Below are positions 7,974-19,700 of a stretch of DNA of 64,000 bases, piece by piece. The translations under genes and the position numbers were made by a program. This DNA comes from Amaranthus tricolor (lineage: Eukaryota; Streptophyta; Magnoliopsida; Caryophyllales; Amaranthaceae), in assembly GCF_026212465.1 (NCBI RefSeq), contig NC_080053.1, positions 798,038 to 862,037 on the forward strand, in the 5' to 3' direction. The notes beneath the pieces were generated by a model that saw only the letters and a program-made list of their open reading frames with translations, did no database searches and was not told the origin of the DNA. The first letter of the stretch is position 1. Each line of letters begins with the position of its first letter.

Positions 7974-10900
7974 AGTTATTGCCTTTCATTTTGTCGGTAA
8001 CCCTACTCAAACTCTTTCTTCTGGAGAAACGATTTTACAAAATTTACGTTGCCCAACATTAAGTGACTATAGATGGTATAAAGATACCTTCTTTAGTTAT
8101 GTTTTACAAAGACAAGATTGCAATCAAAGTTTTTGGAAAGAAAAATTTATATCAGGACTACCAAAATTATTTGCTCAAAGAATTTTTAGAAAAATAGCTG
8201 AACATGATACAGATAAAGAACAAGCTCTTAATAATACTACTTATGGAGGACTTTTCGCTTTCATTAAAAAGGAAGGTCTTTCTTTATGTGAAGAACTCAA
8301 ACTCCAAGCCAAATATACCTCTGAAAAGAAACAATCTAGGAAAGAAATTGGATGTTTCTGTGAAGCATTTGGTATGGAAGCTATTAGAGCTCCCTCTACA
8401 AAAAAGAAAATTAAAAAACAATTTTCTAAATTTTCAAAAGATAAAAATAAAAATTCTTATCCTTCTTATTATCGAAAGAAACGAGGAAAGAAAAATTTCG
8501 GAAATTTCCGAAAATCAAACAAAGCTTTCAAAATCTTTTGTTATTCGTGTGGAAAACCTGGACATAAAGCAAATGCTTGTACCACAAAGAAAAAGATTCA
8601 AGAATTATTTATTAACGACTCTGAGCTAGGAGATAAAATATCCAAAATATTATTACAAACCCCTGAGTCTACTTCTTCTTCTTCTTCAGAAAAGGAAGAT
8701 GACGAAATTTTACAAATTAATGATCAAACTTCTGATTCTGAATCTTCGATTTCTTCCTCTCCTATCAAATGCATTAATGTTTTAACAGATAAAGAGAAAA
8801 ATGTGGAATTTCTTTTTGATCTCGTTGACAAAATCCAAGATAAAGAGATCAAAAGAGAAACCCTTTTGAAACTCAAAACTATGGTTTTGGGTGAAACCTC
8901 TACCTCTAAAAACAAAGAAAGTATTCCAATTCCTCAAATTGAACCTTTCAATATTTCAAAATTATTAGAAAAATACTCTTCCAAAGAAATGACTTCTAAA
9001 TTAATTCCTATTAAGAATCAAACTCTTTCGGTCAAAGATCTTCAACTTGAAATAAATAAAATCAAAGAAGACATCATTTCTATCAAAAATAGTTTAAAGC
9101 ATTTAGAAATCAAAGATTTCGAACTTGAAACAAAATTATCTATTTTAGAAAACCCCATCTATAAAAAAAATCTTTCTTTGGGAAAAGAGAAAGTTAATGG
9201 GGATGATGATGATTTTATCACTGTTATTAATAAAATTAATTTTCAAAAATGGTATGCACCAGTTACTTTTCAAATTGGAGATTTTCAAAAAACCTATATT
9301 GCTTTAATTGATAGTGGAGCGGATCAAAATTGCTTAAGGGAAGGATTAGTCCCAACTAAATTTTATGAAAAAACAAAAACTCGGTTATATAGTGCAAATA
9401 GTTCACCCATGGATATTAAATATAAAATTTCAAAAGGAAAGATCATAAATGAAAATTATAGTTTTACTAATACTTTCATTATTATTAATGATATTAAGGA
9501 AGAAATAATATTAGGCACTCCCTTTTTAACACAAATTTATCCTTTTTGGGTTGATGACAAAGGTGTTCATACAAAAATTTTAGGGAAACAATTATCATTT
9601 CCTTTTTTAAGTCCCATGTTACAAAAAGATATTAATTTATTACAAAATTCTTCAGTAATACAAAGTATAAATTTAATAAAACAAAAAGAATTTCAAATTT
9701 CTTCTTTAAAAGAAGAAATTTCTTTTCAAAGGATTGAAGAACAATTACAACAATCAAAATTGCAACAAAAAATTTTTAATTTAGAAAATATTTTTAAATC
9801 AAAAGTTTGTGCTGATATTCCAAATGCCTTTTGGGATAGAAAAAGGCATATTGTCACATTGCCATATGAAAAAGATTTCTCTGAAAAAAATATTCCTACA
9901 AAAGCTAGACCCATCCAAATGAATTCTGAGCATCTTGAATTCTGCAAGAAAGAAATTCAAACTCTTTTAGATAAAAAATTAATAACTCCATCCAAATCTC
10001 CTTGGAGCTGTGCAGCATTTTATGTTATGAATGCAGCAGAAAAAGAAAGAGGAGTTCCTAGATTAGTTATTAATTACAAACCTTTAAACAAAGTTCTTCA
10101 ATGGATAAGATATCCAATCCCAAATAAAAGAGATTTAATTAATCGCTTATATAAAGCCAAAATATTTTCAAAATTTGATATGAAATCTGGTTTCTGGCAA
10201 ATACAAATTGCTAAAGAAGATAGGTATAAAACTGCATTCACGGTACCATTTGGACATTATGAGTGGAATGTAATGCCTTTTGGACTTAAAAATGCTCCTT
10301 CTGAATTTCAACATATAATGAATGATATTTTCAATCAATTTTCTTCATTCATAATTGTTTATATAGATGATGTTTTAATTTTTTCTCATGATATTGATCA
10401 ACATTTCAAACATTTACATATATTTCTAAACACTGTTGAAAAAAATGGTTTAGTAGTTTCTGCCACTAAAATGAAATTATTTCAAACAAAAATTAGATTT
10501 TTGGGACATGACATTTATAAAGGAACAATCAAGCCAATTACAAGGTCTTTAGAATTTGCAGAAAAATTCCCTAACGAAATTAAAGACAAAACCCAGTTAC
10601 AAAGATTTTTGGGATGTCTAAATTATATATCAGATTTTTTCCCAAAGCTCAGACAAATTTGCATGCCCCTCTTTCAAAGACTTCAAAAAAATCCGCCTCC
10701 CTGGTCAGAAATTCATACTAAGACTATTATTGAATTAAAACAAAAAATCAAATCACTTCCATGTCTAGGCATTCCAGATCCATCTGCATTCATGATAGTA
10801 GAAACAGATGCATCAGAAATAGGATATGGTGGCATATTAAAACAAAGAATAGATACAAAAGAACAATTAGTTAGATTTCATTCAGGTCTCTGGCTCGGAC

Positions 10901-11238
10901 CTCAAAAAAATTATTCTACCATTAAAAAGGAAATTTTATCTATAGTACTATGCGTTTCAAAATTTCAAGATGATCTTTACAACAAAAAATTTTTGATAAG
11001 GATCGACTGCAAATCTGCAAAAGAGGTTCTAGAAAAAGATGTCAAAAACATTGTTTCTAAACAAATTTTTGCAAGATGGCAAGCAATTTTATCAGTATTT
11101 GATTTTCAAATAGAGCATATAAGAGGCGAAAGTAACTCTCTCCCTGATTTCTTAACCAGAGAATTTCTACAGGGACATCATAATGCCAAGGAAGAAGAAT
11201 CAGCAAGAAAAACTCAAAGGGTTCCAGAGTTCAGATGA
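7960..11238 (+). pseudogene. Caulimovirid ORF1 polyprotein, 5'-truncated (CP part-protease-RT-RNase H)
   Basis: The frame is open from the inversion joint to a TGA at 11236-11238 and matches residues 773-1864 of the copy B polyprotein. The first ATG inside it is at 8374. Zinc knuckle codons lie at 8539-8580, the protease DSGA starts at 9310, the RT YIDD at 10360 and the RNase H ETDAS aspartate at 10807. Only two amino-acid differences from copy B were found: Asn to Ser (codon 8128-8130) and Glu to Lys (codon 9166-9168). The frame has no internal stop, but the gene has lost its start, movement protein and N-terminal coat region. It is therefore a fragment that cannot make the normal product. 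No promoter is visible upstream. Confidence 0.9.
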
Positions 11239-12487
11239 TTACGAAATGGAACCAGATCCAAAACCAAACAAAACAGAACAAAATAAATTTTCATCCTCCA
11301 AAAATCTTCAAACTACCCTATCCATTTCAAACAAATTTACTCAACTAAATGATTTTCCCCCACTTCCATATTCACAAATTGTTCAAGAGCCTACTTCACA
11401 AAATATTATTTCAAATTCAAAACAAAAAGAACCAACTACAAAAATACCAACACAAAGCTTTACCAAATCTGCATACATTACAAAAACCGAAATAGAAAAT
11501 GTATATCTCACTAATTTTACAATTCCTCAAAGCCCACAAATTATTAATTCAATCAATCAAAAAACTTTTCCAAAAGGTTGCGAATGGATACCAGAAAATC
11601 GTTTTAAAACTCAAAGGTTTTATGAATTTATTTTAGTAGATTCAAACTCTGTTGAAATCCAACATATCAAGGATTCTTCAGAAAAAATAATTTATTCAAA
11701 ATGTATTTTTAAGAAAATTATTTCGTCTGTAGAATGGGGAGACCCTTATGCAGAACGAATTTTTTCAAAAAGATTTTTCCCTCAAAATTACTCATACTAT
11801 GATTACAAAATGGCCTGGTATAGAGCATTTTTATTCAGACCATTTGATCATTCATGGTTTTTTATATTTGACAAATATTGTCCAAAGAAATATCCTATGT
11901 GGTTTTATCATTGGTGGTATTTATTTGGACCAACTCCTCAAATTTATCCAAAAGAATGCAATGAGGGTTTCACAACTTTTGTTGCCAATTCAAATTATCA
12001 AGCTTATGAAACTCCAGTCATGTTTCATGCAGAATTTAAAATTCCATGGATTCTATGTTGGAGTTACTGTCTCAAACAACACCTTCCACGTCCATATCCA
12101 TATTCATTAATAAGAGAATTCAAAATTAAATGGTGGGACAAATTTACCTTAGAAATTTGTTCAACAAAAAATGTTATCTCCTTTTTTCAAACCGGTATAA
12201 AAATGGAATACCAATCTCCATCAACCACCAACAAACCTTCACCCTCAAAAGCAACATCAAATTCAAACTCTCCTCAACACAATAAAAATCCCAAAGTAGA
12301 AAGTCCGAATTCAGAATCATTATCTAAAGTCCAGAAAGCTATTCTCAAAAAGATTCTTGAAGATCCACAATATGCAAAGAAAATATTATCAGAAGAATCC
12401 TCTGATGAGATTTTATCGGAGTTTTCAAATGAGTCTTATGATCCAACATTTGGTGGCCCATTTGCTCAAGATCCATACGACTTTTAA
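11183..12487 (+). CDS. Caulimovirid ORF2 protein, function unknown (434 aa, copy C)
   Basis: The translation is identical to the ORF2 protein at 1130-2434, including the aromatic middle and the acidic serine-rich tail. It begins 56 nt before the end of the truncated ORF1 frame, with ATG in the context CATAATGCCAAGG. It stops at TAA 12485-12487. Identity between two inverted copies means either very recent duplication or ongoing gene conversion between the arms. The reading frame is whole, but the upstream ORF1 is truncated and the downstream poly(A) signal is missing, so expression would need host signals. Confidence 0.78.
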   Translation: MPRKKNQQEKLKGFQSSDDYEMEPDPKPNKTEQNKFSSSKNLQTTLSISNKFTQLNDFPPLPYSQIVQEPTSQNIISNSKQKEPTTKIPTQSFTKSAYITKTEIENVYLTNFTIPQSPQIINSINQKTFPKGCEWIPENRFKTQRFYEFILVDSNSVEIQHIKDSSEKIIYSKCIFKKIISSVEWGDPYAERIFSKRFFPQNYSYYDYKMAWYRAFLFRPFDHSWFFIFDKYCPKKYPMWFYHWWYLFGPTPQIYPKECNEGFTTFVANSNYQAYETPVMFHAEFKIPWILCWSYCLKQHLPRPYPYSLIREFKIKWWDKFTLEICSTKNVISFFQTGIKMEYQSPSTTNKPSPSKATSNSNSPQHNKNPKVESPNSESLSKVQKAILKKILEDPQYAKKILSEESSDEILSEFSNESYDPTFGGPFAQDPYDF

Positions 12488-12643
12488 TATTGAGTTCACA
12501 AAAGTTCAATTCAAATGTTCAACAACTCAAATTAATTCATCCGGAAGCACAAACGTAAGCAATGACGAAATCAAAAGTATCATTCAAATGTTCAACAACT
12601 CAAATTAATCCGGAAGCACAAACGTAAGCAATGACGAAATCAA
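12488..12643 (+). other. Truncated viral intergenic region and virus/satellite joint (copy C)
   Basis: One full 73-bp unit starts at 12510 and a second at 12583. The second has lost 4 bp: CAAATTAATCCGG replaces the version with an extra TCAT. Viral sequence ends at about 12643 after GACGAAATCAA. The next bases, TGG, are followed by satellite words from 12647. ATCAA(TG) is shared by virus and satellite at the joint, which suggests end joining through microhomology. Confidence 0.8.
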
Positions 12644-13735
12644 TGGCAATGAACGATGAAGAATGAACCAGGATCAATGAGCATTGAAGAATGAACGATT
12701 TAGAATGAACAAGGTTCAATGATCATTGAAGATGGAACGATGAAGAATGAATAAGGATCAATGATCATTAAAGAATGAACGATTTAGAATGAACAAGGAT
12801 AATTTGTCATTGAAGAATGAACGATGAAGAATGAACAAGGATCAATGATTAATGAACAATGAACGATGAAGAATGAACAAGGATCAAAGAGCATTGAAGA
12901 ATGAACGATGAAGAATGAACAAGGATCAATGATCAATGAACAATGAACGATGAAGAATGAAACAGGATCAATGAGCATTGTAGAATGAACGATGAAGAAT
13001 ATACAAGGATCAATGATGAATAATGAATGAACGATGAAGAATGAACAAGGATCAATGATCATTGAAGAATGAACGATGAAGAATGAATATGGTTCAATGA
13101 TCATTAAAGAATGAACGATGAAGAATGAACAAGGATCAATGATCATTGAAGAATGAACGATGAAGAATGAATAAGGATCAATGATCAATGAACAATGAAC
13201 GATGAAGAATGAACCAGGATCAATGAGCATTGAAGAATGAACGATTTAGAATGAACAAGGATCAATGATCATTGAAGATGGAACGATGAAGAATGAACAA
13301 GGATCAATGATCATTGAAGAATGAACGATGAAGAATGAATATGGTTCAATGATCATTAAAGAATGAACGATGAAGAATGAACAAGGATCAATGATCATTG
13401 AAGAATGAACGATGAAGAATGAACAAGGATCAATGATCAATGAACAATGAACGATGAAGAATGAACCAGGATCAATGAGCAATGCAGAATGAACGATTTA
13501 GAATGAACAAGGATCAATGATCATTGAAGATGGAACGATGAAGAATGAACAAGGATCAATGATCATTGAAGAATGAACGATGAAGAATGAATATGGATCA
13601 ATGATCATTAAAGAATGAACAAGGATCAATGATCATTGAAGAATGAACGATGAAGAATGAACAAGGATCAATGATCAATGAACAATGAACGATGAAGAAT
13701 GAACCAGGATCAATGAGCATTGAAGAATGAACGAT

Positions 13736-16700
13736 TTAGAATGAACAAGAATCAATGATCATTGAAGATGGAATGATGAAGAATGAACAAGGATCAATGA
13801 TCATTGAAGAATGAATGATGAAGAATGAACAAGGATCAATGATCAATGAACAATGAACGATGAAGAATGAACGAGGATCAATGAGCATTGTAGAATGAAC
13901 GATGAAGAATGTACAAGGATCAATGATGAATAATGAATGAACGATGAAGAATGAACAAGGATCAATGATCATTGAAGAATGAACGGTGAAGAATGAATAT
14001 GGATCAATGATCATTAAAGAATGAACGATGATGAATGAACAAGGATCAATGATCATTGAAGAATGAACGATGAAGAATGAACAAGGATGAATGATCAATG
14101 AACAATGAACGATGAAGAATGAACCAGGATCAATGAGCATTGAAGAATGAACGATTTAGAATGAACAAGGATCAATGATCATTGAAGATGGAACGATGAA
14201 GAATGAATAAGGATCAATGATCATTAAAGAATGAACGATTTAGAATGAACAAGGATAATTGATCATTGAAGAATGAACGATGAAGATTGAACCAGGATCA
14301 ATGATCAATAATGAATGAACGATGAAGAATGAACAAGGATCAATGATTAATGAACAATGAACGATGAAGAATGAACAAGGATCAATGAGCATTGAAGAAT
14401 GAACGATGAAGAATGAACAAGGATCAATGATCAATGAAGAATGAACGATAAAGAATGAACAAGGATAAATGATCAATGAACAATGAACGATGAAGAACGA
14501 ACCAGGATCAATGAGCATTGAAGAATGAACGATTTAGAATGAACAAGAATCAATGATCATTGAAGATGGAACGATGAAGAATGAACAAGGATCAATGATC
14601 TTTGAAGAATGAACGATGAAGAATGAATATGGATCAATAATCATTAAAGAATGAACGATGAAGAATGAACAAGGATCAATGATCATTGAAGAATGAACGA
14701 TGAAGAATGAACAAGGATAAATGATCAATGAACAATGAACGATGAAGAATGAACCAGGATCAATGAGCATTGAAGAATGAACGATTTAGAGTGAACAAGG
14801 ATCAATGATCATTGAAGATGGAACGATGAAGAATGAATAAGGATCAATGATCATTAAAGAATGAACGATTTAGAATGAACAAGGATAATTTGTCATTGAA
14901 GAATGAACGATGAAGAATGAACAAGGATCAATGATTAATGAACAATGAACGATGAAGAATGAACAAGGATCAAAGAGCATTGAAGAATGAACGATGAAGA
15001 ATGAACAAGGATCAATGATCAATGAACAATGAACGATGAAGAATGAAACAGGATCAATGAGCATTGTAGAATGAACGATGAAGAATATACAAGGATCAAT
15101 GATGAATAATGAATGAACGATGAAGAATGAACAAGGATCAATGATCATTGAAGAATGAACGATGAAGAATGAATATGGTTCAATGATCATTAAAGAATGA
15201 ACGATGAAGAATGAACAAGGATCAATGATCATTGATGAATGAACGATGAAGAATGAATAAGGATCAATGATCAATGAACAATGAACGATGAAGAATGAAC
15301 CAGGATCAATGAGCATTGAAGAATGAACGATTTAGAATGAACAAGAATCAATGATCATTGAAGATGGAACGATGAAGAATGAACAAGGATCAATGATCAT
15401 TGAAGAATGAATGATGAAGAATGAACAAGGATCAATGATCAATGAACAATGAACGATGAAGAATGAACCAGGATCAATGAGCATTGAAGAATGAACGATT
15501 TAGAGTGAACAAGGATCAATGATCATTGAAGATGGAACGATGAAGAATGAATAAGGATCAATGATCATTAAAGAATGAACGATTTAGAATGAACAAGGAT
15601 AATTTGTCATTGAAGAATGAACGATGAAGAATGAACAAGGATCAATGATTAATGAACAATGAACGATGAAGAATGAACAAGGATCAAAGAGCATTGAAGA
15701 ATGAACGATGAAGAATGAACAAGGATCAATGATCAATGAACAATGAACGATGAAGAATGAAACAGGATCAATGAGCATTGTAGAATGAACGATGAAGAAT
15801 ATACAAGGATCAATGATGAATAATGAATGAACGATGAAGAATGAACAAGGATCAATGATCATTGAAGAATGAACGGTGAAGAATGAATATGGATCAATGA
15901 TCATTAAAGAATGAACGATGATGAATGAACAAGGATCAATGATCATTGAAGAATGAACGATGAAGAATGAACAAGGATGAATGATCAATGAACAATGAAC
16001 GATGAAGAATGAACCAGGATCAATGAGCATTAAAGAATGAACGATTTAGAATGAACAAGGATCAATGATCATTGAAGATGGAACGATGAAGAATGAATAA
16101 GGATCAATGATCATTAAAGAATGAACGATTTAGAATGAACAAGGATAATTGATCATTGAAGAATGAACGATGAAGATTGAACCAGGATCAATGATCAATA
16201 ATGAATGAACGATGAAGAATGAACAAGGATCAATGATTAATGAACAATGAACGATGAAGAATGAACAAGGATCAATGAGCATTGAAGAATGAACGATGAA
16301 GAATGAACAAGGATCAATGATCAATGAAGAATGAACGATAAAGAATGAACAAGGATAAATGATCAATGAACAATGAACGATGAAGAACGAACCAGGATCA
16401 ATGAGCATTGAAGAATGAACGATTTAGAATGAACAAGAATCAATGATCATTGAAGATGGAACGATGAAGAATGAACAAGGATCAATGATCTTTGAAGAAT
16501 GAACGATGAAGAATGAATATGGATCAATAATCATTAAAGAATGAACGATGAAGAATGAACAAGGATCAATGATCATTGAAGAATGAACGATGAAGAATGA
16601 ACAAGGATAAATGATCAATGAGCAATGAACGATGAAGAATGAACCAGGATCAATGAGCATTGAAGAATGAACGATTTAAAGTGAACAAGGATCAATGATC

Positions 16701-19700
16701 ATTGAAGATGGAACGATGAAGAATGAATAAGGATCAATGATCATTAAAGAATGAACGATTTAGAATGAACAAGGATAATTTGTCATTGAAGAATGAACGA
16801 TGAAGAATGAACGAGGATCAATGATTAATGAACAATGAACGATGAAGAATGAACAAGGATCAAAGAGCATTGAAGAAAGAACGATGAAGAATGAACAAGG
16901 ATCAATGATCAATGAACAATGAACGATGAAGAATGAAACAGGATCAATGAGCATTGTAGAATGAACGATGAAGAATATACAAGGATCAATGATGAATAAT
17001 GAATGAACGATGAAGAATGAACAAGGATCAATGATCATTGAAGAATGAACGATGAAGAATGAATATGGTTCAACGATCATTAAAGAATGAACGATGAAGA
17101 ATGAACAAGGATCAATGATCATTGATGAATGAACGATGAAGAATGAATAAGGATCAATGATCAATGAACAATGAACGATGAAGAATGAACCAGGATCAAT
17201 GAGCATTGAAGAATGAACGATTTAGAATGAACAAGAATCAATGATCATTGAAGATGGAACGATGAAGAATGAACAAGGATCAATGATCATTGAAGAATGA
17301 ATGATGAAGAATGAACAAGGATCAATGATCAATGAACAATGAACGATGAAGAATGAACGAGGATCAATGAGCATTGTAGAATGAACGATGAAGAATGTAC
17401 AAGGATCAATGATGAATAATGAATGAACGATGAAGAATGAACAAGGATCAATGATCATTGAAGAATGAACGGTGAAGAATGAATATGGATCAATTATCAT
17501 TAAAGAATGAACGATGATGAATGAACAAGGATCAATGATCATTGAAGAATGAACGATGAAGAATGAACAAGGATGAATGATCAATGAACAATGAACGATG
17601 AAGAATGAACCAGGATCAATGAGCATTGAAGAATGAACGATTTAGAATGAACAAGGATCAATGATCATTGAAGATGGAACGATGAAGAATGAATAAGGAT
17701 CAATGATCATTAAAGAATGAACGATTTAGAATGAACAAGGATAATTGATCATTGAAGAATGAACGATGAAGAATGAACCAGGATCAATGATCAATAATGA
17801 ATGAACGATGAAGAATGAACAAGGATCAATGATTAATGAACAATGAACGATGAAGAATGAACAAGGATCAATGAGCATTGAAGAATGAACGATGAAGAAT
17901 GAACAAGGATCAATGATCAATGAAGAATGAACGATGAAGAATGAACAAGGATCAATGATCAATGAACAATGAACGATGAAGAACGAACCAGGATCAATGA
18001 GCATTGAAGAATGAACGATTTAGAATGAACAAGAATCAATGATCATTGAAGATGGAACGATGAAGAATGAACAAGGATCAATGATCTTTGAAGAATGAAC
18101 GATGAAGAATGAATATGGATCAATAATCATTAAAGAATGAACGATGAAGAATGAACAAGGATCAATGATCATTGAAGAATGAACGATGAAGAATGAACAA
18201 GGATAAATGATCAATGAACAATGAACGATGAAGAATGAACCAGGATCAATGAGCATTGAAGAATGAACGATTTAGAGTGAACAAGGATCAATGATCATTG
18301 AAGATGGAACGATGAAGAATGAATAAGGATCAATGATCATTAAAGAATGAACGATTTAGAATGAACAAGGATAATTTGTCATTGAAGAATGAACGATGAA
18401 GAATGAACAAGGATCAATGATTAATGAACAATGAACGATGAAGAATGAACAAGGATCAAAGAGCATTGAAGAATGAACGATGAAGAATGAACAAGGATCA
18501 ATGATCAATGAACAATGAACGATGAAGAATGAAACAGGATCAATGAGCATTGTAGAATGAACGATGAAGAATATACAAGGATCAATGATGAATAATGAAT
18601 GAACGATGAAGAATGAACAAGGATCAATGATCATTGAAGAATGAACGATGAAGAATGAATATGGTTCAATGATCATTAAAGAATAAACGATGAAGAATGA
18701 ACAAGGATCAATGATCATTGAAGAATGAACGATGAAGAATGAATAAGGATCAATGATCAATGAACAATGAACGATGAAGAATGAACCAGGATCAATGAGC
18801 TTTGAAGAATGAACGATTTAGAATGAACAAGGATCAATGATCATTGAAGATGGAACGATGAAGAATGAACAAGGATCTATGATCATTGAAGAATGAACGA
18901 TGAAGAATGAATATGGTTCAATGATCATTAAAGAATGAACGATGAAGAATGAACAAGGATCAATGATCATTGAAGAATGAACGATGAAGAATGAACAAGG
19001 ATCAATGATCAATGAACAATGAACGATGAAGAATGAACCAGGATCAATGAGCATTGAAGAATGAACGATTTAGAATGAACAAGAATCAATGATCATTGAA
19101 GATGGAACGATGAAGAATGAACAAGGATCAATGATCATTGAAGAATGAACGATGAAGAATGAATATGGATCAATGATCATTAAAGAATGAACGATTTAGA
19201 ATGAACAAGGATAATTTGTCATTGAAGAATGAACGATGAAGAATGAACAAGGATCAATGATTAATGAACAATGAACGATGAAGAATGAACAAGGATCAAA
19301 GAGCATTGAAGAATGAACAATGAAGAATGAACAAGGATCAATGATCAATGAACAATGAACGATGAAGAATGAAACAGGATCAATGAGCATTGTAGAATGA
19401 ACGATGAAGAATATACAAGGATCAATGATGAATAATGAATGAACGATGAAGAATGAACAAGGATCAATGATCATTGAAGAATGAACGATGAAGAATGAAT
19501 ATGGTTCAATGATCATTAAAGAATGAACGATGAAGAATGAACAAGGATCAATGATCATTGAAGAATGAACGATGAAGAATGAATAAGGATCAATGATCAA
19601 TGAACAATGAACGATGAAGAATGAACCAGGATCAATGAGCATTGAAGAATGAACGATTTAGAATGAACAAGGATCAATGATCATTGAAGATGGAACGATG

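Larger units (their letters stand above)
970..12643. repeat. Inverted repeat: arms 970-5658 and 7959-12643, spacer 5659-7958
   Basis: Positions x and 13617-x are complementary from 5658/7959 outward; ORF2 starts (2434 and 11183) and stops (1130 and 12487) obey the rule. Arms are about 4.69 kb. Differences I saw are an Asn-to-Ser change at 8129, a Glu-to-Lys change at 9166 and a 4-bp deletion near 12609 in the right arm. The spacer is the movement-protein and N-terminal coat-protein part of ORF1, present once. Protein translations of the arms are otherwise identical. Confidence 0.95.
7959..12643 (+). mobile_element. Endogenous caulimovirid copy C, 5'-truncated
   Basis: This plus-strand copy begins inside the coat-protein region (equivalent of ORF1 residue 773) and runs through RT, RNase H and ORF2 into the intergenic region. 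It breaks off in the second 73-bp repeat where satellite starts. It lacks the movement protein, first part of the coat protein, TATA box, poly(A) signal and primer-binding site. Its left end is fused head to head with copy B, and homology to the viral sense strand starts at 7959. Confidence 0.93.

Noticed and set aside
3670..9947. Antisense and alternate-frame ORFs over the viral polyprotein (for example 3670-3891, 4988-5413, 5811-6029, 8204-8629, 9726-9947)
   Set aside because: They lie inside the well-supported ORF1 frame, appear in mirror positions in both copies because the DNA is duplicated, and have no recognisable domains.
12583..12700. Origin of the satellite from the viral 73-bp repeat
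   Set aside because: Words such as CAATGACGAAATCA resemble satellite heptads, but the match is short and imperfect and the period differs (73 versus 42). Shared AT- and purine-rich composition explains it.
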